Below the pieces are notes generated by a model that saw only the letters and a program-made list of their open reading frames with translations, searched no databases and was not told the origin of the DNA. This document shows positions 16,571 to 23,394 of a DNA stretch of 25,335 nucleotides, in pieces. The position numbers and the translations under genes were made by a program. Within the stretch, counting starts at the first letter, position 1; the number at the start of each line of letters is the position of its first letter. Source of the stretch: JAKACA01 sp050010115 (GTDB taxonomy: Bacteria > Actinomycetota > Acidimicrobiia > Acidimicrobiales > Bog-793). The stretch is from the NCBI GenBank assembly GCA_050010115.1, contig JBEKLQ010000057.1:1-25335 (forward strand). The letters are read 5' to 3'.

Positions 16571-17069
16571 TGCTGTCCTCCGGATCGATAGCTTCCAGAC
16601 GTTCGAGCTCGGCCGCCAACTGGGCGCGACCGCGGTAGAGCCATGACATCACCGTGCCGGACGGTGCCGACATCTCGGCGGCGATCTCCGCGACGGAGAG
16701 ACCCACGAGGTGATAGAGGATGAGTGCCCGGCGTTGGTCCGGGGCGACTCGCGCCAGCGCTTGACCGAATTCGATCAGCGACTGCTCGTCGGCGATCGGA
16801 TCGGAGACCTTCTCCGGGACCACCGGCTGCACGGACACGTGGCGGCGCCACCGCCGATGATTCTTGGCGAGGTTGAACGCCACGAGCCGGACCCATGCTT
16901 CCGGATCTGCCAGCTTCGAAACCCGGCGCCAGTGGATCCAGGCTCGCTCGAACGCCTGTTGAACGAGATCGCGCGCTTCCGTCTCGTCGCTCGTGAAGAC
17001 ATATATCTGGGCGATCAAACGGTCGCGAGTGGCTAGGTAGAGCTCGTCGAAACTCACTTCGTCGATCAC
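16560..17069 (-). CDS. ECF-subfamily RNA polymerase sigma factor
   Basis: A 169-residue alternative sigma factor with only regions 2 and 4. Region 2 (~8-75) contains L-Y-L-A-T-R-D-R-L-I-A-Q-I-Y-V-F and A-R-D-L-V-Q-Q-A-F-E-R-A-W. Region 4 (~108-160) contains D-Q-R-R-A-L-I-L-Y-H-L-V-G-L-S-V-A-E-I-A-A-E-M and S-G-T-V-M-S-W-L-Y-R-G-R. The GTG at 17069 is the first start after an in-frame stop, with GAGGTG ten bases upstream. The gene overlaps the membrane serpin gene by 11 bases, so the two products should be made in fixed ratio, as for ECF sigma and anti-sigma pairs. A candidate autoregulatory promoter lies upstream in the gap shared with the protease gene. Confidence 0.92.
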   Translation of the reverse strand: MIDEVSFDELYLATRDRLIAQIYVFTSDETEARDLVQQAFERAWIHWRRVSKLADPEAWVRLVAFNLAKNHRRWRRHVSVQPVVPEKVSDPIADEQSLIEFGQALARVAPDQRRALILYHLVGLSVAEIAAEMSAPSGTVMSWLYRGRAQLAAELERLEAIDPEDSSDD

Positions 17070-17159
17070 TACGGTCGCACCTCACCACTTAGTAACACAC
17101 CTCAGTGGTGCCTCTGATTGCAGCACTGAAAAAGAAATTTCGAAGTGTTCCCACCCCTC

Positions 17160-17187
17160 GACGGAGCGTAGGTCGATCGGTACCGTC
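17160..17187. promoter_or_regulatory. back-to-back ECF-like promoter motifs
   Basis: Plus strand: GGAGC (17163-17167), 16 bases, CGTC (17184-17187), pointing at the protease. Minus strand: GGTAC (17184-17180), 16 bases, CGTC (17163-17160), pointing at the sigma gene. ECF promoters typically have GGAAC-N16/17-CGTC; each -35 here differs by one base. The spacing to each gene leaves room for a leader with a ribosome-binding site. Confidence 0.4.
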
Positions 17188-17231
17188 ACCTACTCGGGGG
17201 TCAGAAATCCTTCATTCAAAAAGGGGAAGTC

Positions 17232-18542
17232 ATGTCATCTATGCCAAATCAATCAAGACGTCCTGTCGCGAGCCGACTCGTGGTCGTCCTCTCGCTCGTA
17301 ATGGGCATAACAGCTGCATGGGCCGCAGGTGCCCTCGCAGTTGAGCGGCCCGCCCCAGTCACGAGAGCGATCCCGCTCGTCGTGCCGTCCGTCGCCCAAG
17401 TGGAGCGTGTCATGACGCCAGTCACCTCCGGAGACCCTATCGGTGAACTGCAGCGGAGGCTGATGTCACAGTTCACGAGCAGTTTCGGCGGTATCTACGT
17501 CAACGCCAGCGGCCAGTACGTCGTGGCCACCGCGAGCAGCGCTCCGGTCGCGCTCCTCCACGCGGCGACGACGGGGTTCCAAGCAGTCGTCGCTTCCTTC
17601 GGCGCGAACGCGGGCCCCGTCTCCGCGATGCAGTTGAGCTACGCCGACACGGGCACGACGCTGTGGCAGCTCTACCGCTTGAAGGCAGCCATCCTGGACA
17701 ACCCTGCGCTCAGAACTGCGGGCGTCGACGGTGCCGGGCTCGACATCCGGCAGGGCCGAGTCGTTGTCATGGCCACGAACCCTGCCGGCGCCTCGGCAGT
17801 GAAGGCGGACTACGGCTCGGCCGTTGAGCTGCTCACGGGCGGGGCATCGGTACTCACTGCCAACCGGTATGCCGACTCAGCACCATGGAACGGCGGCGAC
17901 CAGATCGTGACGCCGAGTAACGGCGAGACCACCTGCACCTCCGGGTTCGGCATGCAGGACGAGTCGACCGGCCAGACCTACTTGTTGACTGCGGGCCACT
18001 GCGGGTCGGCTACCTGGTACAACACCCGCACGAACACCCCGGTCTACGACAGCGCCACGCTGATCGGCACGACGCTGCCCGGCTCGGTGCGCACATCGAC
18101 GGTCGACGCGCAGCTCATCACGACCAACTCGTCGTGCGTGTCATGGGGAGGCAAGAGCACGAAGGCCGGCAATATCGAGCGCATCTACATCACCGGTTAC
18201 GCGAACGCGCCTCAGGGCGCCTCGATCGAGCTGGAGGGCGCGGTGACTCTGGAGCAGACGGGCACGGTCGCTTACTATGACGTGTCGAAGGTCATCCAGG
18301 GCGAGAACCTCAGCGACCTCGACCTCGTGACTGCCATACCTCAGGTGGGCGACTCGGGCGGCCCGATGATCTACCCAACCGGATTCGGCCCGCTCGCCGG
18401 CGGAACGACGGTCGCCTGGTACGACAACGCCGGCAATGTGTGGGGTGTCGTCCAAATGATCGACGCCGAGACCTACACCTACACGGCGATGCTCGGCGGC
18501 CAGGTCGTGCCCAACGTCACCACCACCGGCGACAGCTGCTGA
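17232..18542 (+). CDS. secreted S1-family serine protease with propeptide
   Basis: A 436-residue secreted protease. A signal peptide (to ~residue 37) precedes a long pro-region (~40-215), followed by a chymotrypsin-fold catalytic domain. The triad is visible as His256 (T-A-G-H-C), Asp292 (S-T-V-D-A-Q-L) and Ser375 (V-G-D-S-G-G-P), at spacing like alpha-lytic protease and streptogrisins. A disulfide next to the His is likely between C-T-S-G-F and G-H-C. The residues before the Ser (A-I-P-Q-V-G) suggest a pocket for small or hydrophobic side chains rather than Lys/Arg; this is inference. ATG 17232 follows AGGGGAAG. It is divergent from the ECF sigma / serpin pair and shares their control region, so it is the natural candidate target of the serpin and of the sigma factor. 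Confidence 0.9.
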   Translation: MSSMPNQSRRPVASRLVVVLSLVMGITAAWAAGALAVERPAPVTRAIPLVVPSVAQVERVMTPVTSGDPIGELQRRLMSQFTSSFGGIYVNASGQYVVATASSAPVALLHAATTGFQAVVASFGANAGPVSAMQLSYADTGTTLWQLYRLKAAILDNPALRTAGVDGAGLDIRQGRVVVMATNPAGASAVKADYGSAVELLTGGASVLTANRYADSAPWNGGDQIVTPSNGETTCTSGFGMQDESTGQTYLLTAGHCGSATWYNTRTNTPVYDSATLIGTTLPGSVRTSTVDAQLITTNSSCVSWGGKSTKAGNIERIYITGYANAPQGASIELEGAVTLEQTGTVAYYDVSKVIQGENLSDLDLVTAIPQVGDSGGPMIYPTGFGPLAGGTTVAWYDNAGNVWGVVQMIDAETYTYTAMLGGQVVPNVTTTGDSC

Positions 18543-18645
18543 CATCGTCGCTGCTCGGCGCCTCCGGCCGTGCCAGGTCGTGGCATCCCGCTGGTCGGTC
18601 GTCGACGTCTGACGCCTGCCGTTGCTGGTGCTCACCCCAAGTGCG

Positions 18646-18685
18646 GGCCACCACCGTCGCCCATCCGCGGGCGATGGTGGTGGCC
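18646..18685. terminator. 17-bp hairpin between convergent genes
   Basis: The arm at 18646-18662 pairs with 18669-18685 over 17 positions with a single G-T wobble and a 6-base loop. It lies 103 bp after the protease stop and 4 bp after the stop of the 49-residue gene on the other strand. It probably ends both transcripts, although no T-run follows on either strand. Confidence 0.65.
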
Positions 18686-18689
18686 GGGG

Positions 18690-18839
18690 CTAGCGGTGCT
18701 CTTGCTCCTCCAGCAAGCGCCGAAGCTGCTCGAGGACGGCAAGCGCTCTCTCGCGAGGGAGACCGGAAGGTGATTCAGGTGGCAGCATCGCCACGGATCG
18801 GCGGAGCTGCTCCGCTTCCCAAGAGGTGAGATCGGCCAT
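18690..18839 (-). CDS. 49-residue hypothetical protein
   Basis: A very short gene that I do not recognise. The product begins M-A-D-L-T-S-W-E-A-E-Q-L-R-R-S-V and ends in a strongly helical, charged stretch (A-L-A-V-L-E-Q-L-R-R-L-L-E-E-Q-E) that could form a coiled coil and dimerise. Three things support it as real: a TATCCT -10 box exactly six bases before the ATG (the same arrangement as glyS), a good hairpin right after the stop, and codon use like its neighbours. The frame is open up to 19049, but that part overlaps the GNAT gene. The GNAT gene lies 92 bp upstream on the same strand. Confidence 0.5.
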   Translation of the reverse strand: MADLTSWEAEQLRRSVAMLPPESPSGLPRERALAVLEQLRRLLEEQEHR

Positions 18840-18845
18840 GCCGAC

Positions 18846-18851
18846 AGGATA
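18846..18851 (-). promoter_or_regulatory. -10 box of the 49-residue gene (leaderless)
   Basis: TATCCT on the minus strand, followed by GTCGGC and then ATG. Hexamer and spacing are identical to those at glyS. Confidence 0.45.
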
Positions 18852-18931
18852 TCGAACAGACGTTCGCACCGTGGCCTGTCCCACGCCATCGTTGCAGATC
18901 CGTCGGCCGGCCTTGCCAGCCTGCGCAGCGA

Positions 18932-19363
18932 TCAGGAGTCTCTGGGCGCGGAGTGCCGTATGTCGAGCAGGCCGCCCTCGGTCGGCCCGAAGCCGCAGCT
19001 CTCGAGGTAGAACGCCGCCAGATCCCGATCGAAGTCGACGTGCAACCACTCACATCCGGAGCGCCGGGCTTCGTCGACGCTGACCCGGACGAGCTCGGTC
19101 CCGATCCCCCGCCGCTGCTCGGCGGGTATCACCATCGTGTCGAGCAGGACGGCATGAATCCCGCCGTCCCAGATCACGTTGACAAAGCCCACCAACTCTT
19201 CGTCCAGCCGCGCACAAACCCAACCAAGGCTGTGGTTCTCCAGCTTGCGTTGCCACTGTGAGGGCACCGGCGGATGGTCGAAAGCCTCAGCATGAAGCCA
19301 GTCCAGCTCGAGCTCCTCCGCGACGCCTCGCCATTCGTAGCTGACAGGTCCGTCCGTGCTCAC
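18932..19363 (-). CDS. GNAT family N-acetyltransferase
   Basis: A 143-residue cytoplasmic acetyltransferase that should use acetyl-CoA. Motif A is clear: L-D-T-M-V-I-P-A-E-Q-R-R-G-I-G-T-E-L, with the Q/R-x-x-G-x-G acetyl-CoA pyrophosphate loop near residues 83-88. It is followed by H-V-D-F-D-R-D-L-A-A-F-Y-L-E-S-C-G-F, the usual motif B ending. Length is normal for a single-domain GNAT. Substrate cannot be inferred. The GTG start at 19363 has no ribosome-binding site, but AATACT ends seven bases before it, so it is probably leaderless. It is divergent from the glycine-rich secreted protein gene across 273 bp. Confidence 0.85.
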   Translation of the reverse strand: MSTDGPVSYEWRGVAEELELDWLHAEAFDHPPVPSQWQRKLENHSLGWVCARLDEELVGFVNVIWDGGIHAVLLDTMVIPAEQRRGIGTELVRVSVDEARRSGCEWLHVDFDRDLAAFYLESCGFGPTEGGLLDIRHSAPRDS

Positions 19364-19370
19364 GACAGAC

Positions 19371-19376
19371 AGTATT
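19371..19376 (-). promoter_or_regulatory. -10 box of the GNAT gene (leaderless)
   Basis: AATACT on the minus strand ends seven bases before the GTG start at 19363. An overlapping TACTGT ending five bases before it is an alternative. Confidence 0.35.
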
Positions 19377-19577
19377 TCGCACCTGCGGCCGCGACGTGGA
19401 CTCTTGCGGATCTGCCCCTCTCGGCGCCCCCGACGGCGACGCCCGCCTCGAGGCGCTCGCCCTGGTCAGGACGAAATCGAGACAGGCGGAGGGGACCCGG
19501 CAGGGTTCGGCTCGGCAACCACTCCATACGGCATCGACCTGAGTCTGCTGGGTTGGCCGGCGTGGTGCCTCGGCTGC

Positions 19578-19608
19578 TTGGTGGGCAACGGAGATCGGCG
19601 CGTACGAT
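19578..19608 (+). promoter_or_regulatory. possible promoter of the glycine-rich protein gene
   Basis: TTGGTG (19578-19583) and TACGAT (19603-19608) are 19 bp apart, with a transcript start expected near 19615. AGGGGAGA follows before the ATG at 19637. The rest of the 273-bp gap to the GNAT gene shows nothing else I can name. Confidence 0.4.
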
Positions 19609-19636
19609 GTCCAGGACGCGAGGGGAGATCGCCACG

Positions 19637-21820
19637 ATGAACCAGGTGTGGCTGTGGAAGCCGTCAACGCAGCGCTCTCGCGGGCCGTGGCGAACGCTCG
19701 TAGTGGTGCCGCTCGCATCGCTGGTCCTCGTCGCCGGCCGGGCGCTCCCAGCCGGGGCGATGCCTCGAGTGGGCGAGCCCCAAGTGCTCACGACGTGCAG
19801 CTTCTCAGCGCTGGAGACCGCCGTGGACAAGGGAGGCGCTATCACCTTCGGGTGCAGCGGGACGATCGACTTCACCTCTGCGATAGCGGTCAAGTCGGGC
19901 GTGGTGAGCCTGAACGCGAGCGGGCGCTCCGTCATCTTCGACGGTGAGTCGAAGACGCAGCTGTTCGCCGTGACCGGCGGCAGCCTGACTCTCGTCGACC
20001 TGACCCTGGAAGACGCCAAGCGGACGGGAACCGCAGGCCTACCCGGCCTGAGTGGGACGAAGGGTCGGGCCGGGACCGACGGCGTGGCCGGGGTCAACGG
20101 GGACAACGGCGCGGGCGACAGCGGCGATGCGGGGACTGACGGCGAGACGGGTCAAGCCGGCGGCGACGGTACGCCGGGCGGCAAGGGTGCTACGGGTACC
20201 AATGGCGACGACGCGCAAGGTGGCGCCGTCGCCGTCGCCGCTGGTGCGTCGCTCACGGTCGCCGGCGGATCGTTCATCGATGATTCGGCAGTCGGCGGTG
20301 CTGGCGGCGCAGGGGCGGCTGGCGGTGCCGGCGGTGCCGGCGGTGATGGCGGTCCCGGCGGGAACGGAGGGAACGGAGCTAACAACAGCAACGGTGCTGG
20401 CGGAGCAGGTGGGAATGGTGGCACGAGCGGTGCCGGTGGTACCGGTGGTGCGGGGGGCAAGGGAGGCGGCGGCGGGTCCGGCGGGGACGCTGCCGGTGGT
20501 GCGATCTACAGTGCCGGCACCCTGCTGGTCGACGGCACGAGCTTTACCGGCGACACCGTCACGGGAGGCGCCGGCGGTCGAGGCGGCGCCGGTGGTGCCG
20601 GAGGCGTGGGTGGGTTTCCGGAGCCCTACAACGTCAACTTGGTGGAGGGTCTGGGCGGGAACGGCGGCGAGGGAACCCCCAACACCAACAGCAACGAAGG
20701 TGCGAACGGTGCAGGCGGCAACGGCGGAGTCGGAGGCGACGGTGGCGAGTCGGGCGACTCCGCAGATGCGGGCGACGGGGGCGACGCCTACGGGGGGGCG
20801 ATCGCAGCCACAGGCAAGGTGACCCTGGTCGGTGCCACGTTCACCAGCGACAAGGCCACGGGTGGTACGGGCGGTGCCGGTACTGAACCCGCGCCCAACG
20901 ACAGCAACTCGGGCGAAGGTGGTGTCGGTGGCCTCGGCGAGCCTCCAGGCGAGAACCCACTCGGATACGGAGCGGGCGGTGCCGGGGGCACCGCAGGTGG
21001 CGGCGGGGACGCCGGGGATGGGAGCGGCGGAGGCAGCGGCGGGGCGGCCAAAGGCGGTGCGGTCTACTCCACCGGGACCGCGACGCTCTTCGTATCGGTC
21101 ACAGCCACCCATGACGCCGTCTTCGGAGGCAGGGGTGGAGTCGGCGGGCACGGGGGCGGGGGCGGGAACGGGGGCATCGGCGGATTCGGCAATGGCCCGG
21201 CGACGCCAGGTGGAGCAGGCGGCGACGGCGGCGATGCCGGGAACGGCGGGAACGGCGGCAACGGCGGCAACGCGGGCGACGCGACGGGCGGAGCGATCGA
21301 CGTCACCGTGCCGGCGACCGGACACATCGTCTACTCCGGCAACAGCACGACCGCCGGGTCCCCGGGGGCGCTCGGATTGGAAGGTGGGCCAGGTCTCGTC
21401 GGCACCGGCGGCGATGGCGGTGCGAACGAGAGCGGAGGCAACGCCGACAACGGGAAGAGCGGCGACACCGGCTCTCACGGGCGTTCCGGCGTCGTCGGGG
21501 CGAAGGGTTCGGCACTCGACCCGAACATCGGGGGCACCGTGACGGCGAAGGCTGAGCTCTCCGTGACGACGGCCAGCCTTCCAACCGCCAAGAAAGCTAC
21601 GCCGTACTCGGCCCGTCTCGCCGCCACGGGGGGCAAGCCTCCGGACAGCTGGACGGCATTCGGCCTGCCTCCGGGTCTCTCCGTCGCTTCGGCGACTGGA
21701 GCGATCACCGGGAAGCCGACCGCGGCCGGCACCTTCAAGGTCGTCGTCTTCGTCTTGGACTCGTCAACTCCGGCACGCGCTGCGGGGGGTCGCAGGTACA
21801 CGCTCACCGTCGCGACATAG
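19637..21820 (+). CDS. large secreted glycine-rich repeat protein with Ig-like C-terminus
   Basis: A 727-residue exported protein. Residues 1-41 are a signal peptide ending A-G-A. Residues ~50-130 look like the start of a right-handed beta-helix (C-S-F-S-A-L-E-T-A-V, then I-T-F-G-C-S-G-T-I and L-T-L-V-D-L-T-L). Residues ~130-620 are dominated by collagen-like G-x-x and G-G-x repeats resembling the PGRS part of mycobacterial PE_PGRS proteins. They are broken by recurring beta-helix-like rungs (A-x-G-G-A-I/V-Y-S-x-G-T-x-x-x, then F-x-x-D). Residues ~637-727 are a putative Ig domain (L-P-T-A-x-x-x-x-P-Y, then G-L-P-P-G-L-S and G-x-I-T-G-K-P-T-A-A-G-T). There is no PE domain. The frame is open from 19274, but ATG 19637 has AGGGGAGA upstream and starts the signal peptide. 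Probably a cell-surface or matrix protein; function unknown. Confidence 0.82.
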   Translation: MNQVWLWKPSTQRSRGPWRTLVVVPLASLVLVAGRALPAGAMPRVGEPQVLTTCSFSALETAVDKGGAITFGCSGTIDFTSAIAVKSGVVSLNASGRSVIFDGESKTQLFAVTGGSLTLVDLTLEDAKRTGTAGLPGLSGTKGRAGTDGVAGVNGDNGAGDSGDAGTDGETGQAGGDGTPGGKGATGTNGDDAQGGAVAVAAGASLTVAGGSFIDDSAVGGAGGAGAAGGAGGAGGDGGPGGNGGNGANNSNGAGGAGGNGGTSGAGGTGGAGGKGGGGGSGGDAAGGAIYSAGTLLVDGTSFTGDTVTGGAGGRGGAGGAGGVGGFPEPYNVNLVEGLGGNGGEGTPNTNSNEGANGAGGNGGVGGDGGESGDSADAGDGGDAYGGAIAATGKVTLVGATFTSDKATGGTGGAGTEPAPNDSNSGEGGVGGLGEPPGENPLGYGAGGAGGTAGGGGDAGDGSGGGSGGAAKGGAVYSTGTATLFVSVTATHDAVFGGRGGVGGHGGGGGNGGIGGFGNGPATPGGAGGDGGDAGNGGNGGNGGNAGDATGGAIDVTVPATGHIVYSGNSTTAGSPGALGLEGGPGLVGTGGDGGANESGGNADNGKSGDTGSHGRSGVVGAKGSALDPNIGGTVTAKAELSVTTASLPTAKKATPYSARLAATGGKPPDSWTAFGLPPGLSVASATGAITGKPTAAGTFKVVVFVLDSSTPARAAGGRRYTLTVAT

Positions 21821-22038
21821 CAGTAGACAACCCGCATACCCGGGACTCGCCTCATCCGCCCGACCCGGGCTGACCGCCGCGCTGGCGGACCGAGCAGACG
21901 TGACAACGGGGCCCGCATCGACCTTCCTCCTGGTCGAGCCGGAGCGCTGTGGCAGCCAGGGCTTCCGGCCGCCCGACGAGGTGGATCCGGAACGCCTCGG
22001 TGGGTCGTCGTCCCCTCCGCTCGTCGGCACAGCGGCGG
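21821..22038. other. gap between convergent genes
   Basis: No gene is evident in these 218 bp. CCCGGG occurs at 21839-21844 and 21864-21869, and CCGCC/GGCGG (21874-21888) can form a 5-bp hairpin. These may help end the two converging transcripts, but none is a strong terminator. Confidence 0.3.
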
Positions 22039-22305
22039 CTACTCGGCCAGCCCGCTTGTCTCCGCCGCCTCGATGGCGCTGCGAAGCTGTTCGAGCAGAA
22101 CCTTGCCGGAGGCGAGGTCCATCTCGAGCGCCACGCGGGCATCTGTGCCGAGGTCGTAATTCGCAAAGTCGAGCAACAAGGCGTGCTCAGCTCCGGTGTG
22201 GGTGGCGTGGTCGTAGGCAACGGTCGCCTGGGTGATCGGGAACCAGGCCCGTGGGCCTTTGCCGGCGCCCCTCATCGACGTTGTGTTTGAGATCGCGGTG
22301 CACAT
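22039..22305 (-). CDS. small DUF6295-like protein
   Basis: An 88-residue protein beginning M-C-T-A-I-S, followed by G-A-G-K-G-P-R-A-W-F-P-I-T-Q-A-T-V-A-Y-D-H and A-E-H-A-L-L-L-D-F-A-N. From memory this matches the pattern of the small DUF6295 proteins (M-C start, G-K-G-x-x-x-W-F, Y-D-H, E-H, D-F); a profile search is needed to confirm it. Function is unknown; the conserved Cys, His and Asp could bind a metal or ligand. The ATG has AGGAG about seven bases upstream. It follows the dienelactone hydrolase gene by 24 bp on the same strand, so the two are almost certainly one operon. Confidence 0.72.
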   Translation of the reverse strand: MCTAISNTTSMRGAGKGPRAWFPITQATVAYDHATHTGAEHALLLDFANYDLGTDARVALEMDLASGKVLLEQLRSAIEAAETSGLAE

Positions 22306-22329
22306 GATGTCGCTCCTGGGTTGTTTGGT

Positions 22330-23097
22330 TCAGCTCTGGAGGTGCGTCTCGAAGAAGGTGAAGATCTTGCTCCAGCCGTCCATCGCCTGCTCGGGGCGGT
22401 ACATGGGTGTGTGGTAGTAGAAGAACCCGTGCCCGGCGCCGTTGTAGCGGTGGAACTCGTAGGTCTTGCCGTGCTGTTTCAACTCCGCCTCGTGGAGGTC
22501 CACTTGCTGGGGGGTCGGATGCTGGTCATCGTTGCCGAATAGCCCGAGCAAGGGGGCGTCGAGGTCCTTCGTGTAGTCGATCGGCGCAACGGGACGGGCG
22601 GGGCTGAGCTGATCCTTGGACATGACCACCCCTCCGCCCCACAAGTCCGCCACGGCTGCGAAGCCTCGGACCCTCGACGCCACGAGCAGAGAGTGGCGTC
22701 CGCCAGAGCACGAGCCGATGATGCCGACCTTGCCGTTGGCGTTGGGCTGACTCTTCAGCCAGCTGAGCGCGGTCTCGCAGTCCGCGACGACGCTGTCGTC
22801 GTGAACGCCTCCTTGTGTTCGGACCTTCGCCGCCACATCGTCTGGGGTGCCGTGGCCAAACCGGCAGTAGAGATCGGGGCAGATCACGGTGTAGCCGTGG
22901 CGGCCAAGGCGCTCTGCGAACTCCTGGCAGAACTCGTCCCAGCCCGGCATGTGGTGCACGAGCACGATGCCCGGAAGGAGGCCGTCGGTCTCCGGCCGGA
23001 CGACATAGGCGTGCAGCGGGTCGCCGCCGCCGCCGGGGTAGGTGCTGATCGAGGCGGTGATCGAGAGGTCTCCGTCGGTGCTAAAGGAATTCCACAT
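22330..23097 (-). CDS. dienelactone hydrolase family protein
   Basis: A 255-residue cytoplasmic alpha/beta hydrolase. The nucleophile is Cys130 in I-G-S-C-S-G-G, as in dienelactone hydrolases, where most other hydrolases of the fold have Ser. The acid is Asp190 or Asp191 (F-G-N-D-D-Q-H-P-T) and the base His223 (Y-N-G-A-G-H-G-F-F). The early P-G-I-V-L-V-H-H-M-P-G-W-D and Y-T-V-I-C-P-D-L-Y segments match the family. Classical members open dienelactones in chloroaromatic breakdown, but many relatives have other ester or lactone substrates and nothing nearby points to aromatic catabolism. The ATG at 23097 follows AAAGGA. It is the first gene of an operon with the DUF6295-like gene. Confidence 0.88.
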   Translation of the reverse strand: MWNSFSTDGDLSITASISTYPGGGGDPLHAYVVRPETDGLLPGIVLVHHMPGWDEFCQEFAERLGRHGYTVICPDLYCRFGHGTPDDVAAKVRTQGGVHDDSVVADCETALSWLKSQPNANGKVGIIGSCSGGRHSLLVASRVRGFAAVADLWGGGVVMSKDQLSPARPVAPIDYTKDLDAPLLGLFGNDDQHPTPQQVDLHEAELKQHGKTYEFHRYNGAGHGFFYYHTPMYRPEQAMDGWSKIFTFFETHLQS

Positions 23098-23394
23098 TCC
23101 TGGTCCTTTCGGTGTTTGTGGTTCCGATTCTGGCCGGAGATACGTCCCGTGTCATGTAGCCGTGGGTTGATCGCCGGAGGAGGTGCTTCTTCTGCGTCGG
23201 CTGGCGCCGTCGACCTCCCTTGCAGTCACGCCGTCTGGCTCTCTGACGTTGACCTCCCGTGGCGAAGGGGGACCTTCGGCCCTATACAACAAGCTTCGGT
23301 TCGCCGAGAATGGCGGTGGCGCACAGCGCCGAGGAGTTCGTGAGTTCGATGTGGGACGGGGGAGTTCGCGCACCGAGCAGGGAGGAGCAACGAA
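23098..23394. promoter_or_regulatory. divergent control region: dienelactone hydrolase / universal stress protein
   Basis: These 297 bp separate two genes that point apart. The clearest element is the DosR-like box at 23269-23282. TATACA (23283-23288) is the best-looking -10 hexamer on the plus strand, and GAGAAT (23306-23311) is an alternative. No additional gene is evident. Confidence 0.5.
23269..23282. promoter_or_regulatory. DosR-like box upstream of the universal stress gene
   Basis: GGGAC-CTTC-GGCCC fits GGGNC-N4-GNCCC exactly. If the -10 is GAGAAT at 23306-23311, the box centre lies near -42, a typical activator position. In mycobacteria several universal stress genes belong to the DosR hypoxia regulon, which makes the pairing plausible here. 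Confidence 0.4.

Noticed and set aside
16275..16638. Plus-strand open frames opposite the serpin N-terminus
   Set aside because: They arise from the Arg-rich tail and GC-rich codons read in reverse; no start signal or domain is visible.
20039..21478. Open frame of 479 codons on the minus strand opposite the glycine-rich gene
   Set aside because: It is the shadow of GGN-rich codons: the reverse reading avoids stops and gives an Ala/Val/Thr/Gly-rich product with no domain, signal or ribosome-binding site.
19637..21820. A true PE_PGRS protein
   Set aside because: There is no N-terminal PE domain; it has a normal signal peptide and a C-terminal Ig-like domain instead. Only the repeat composition is similar.
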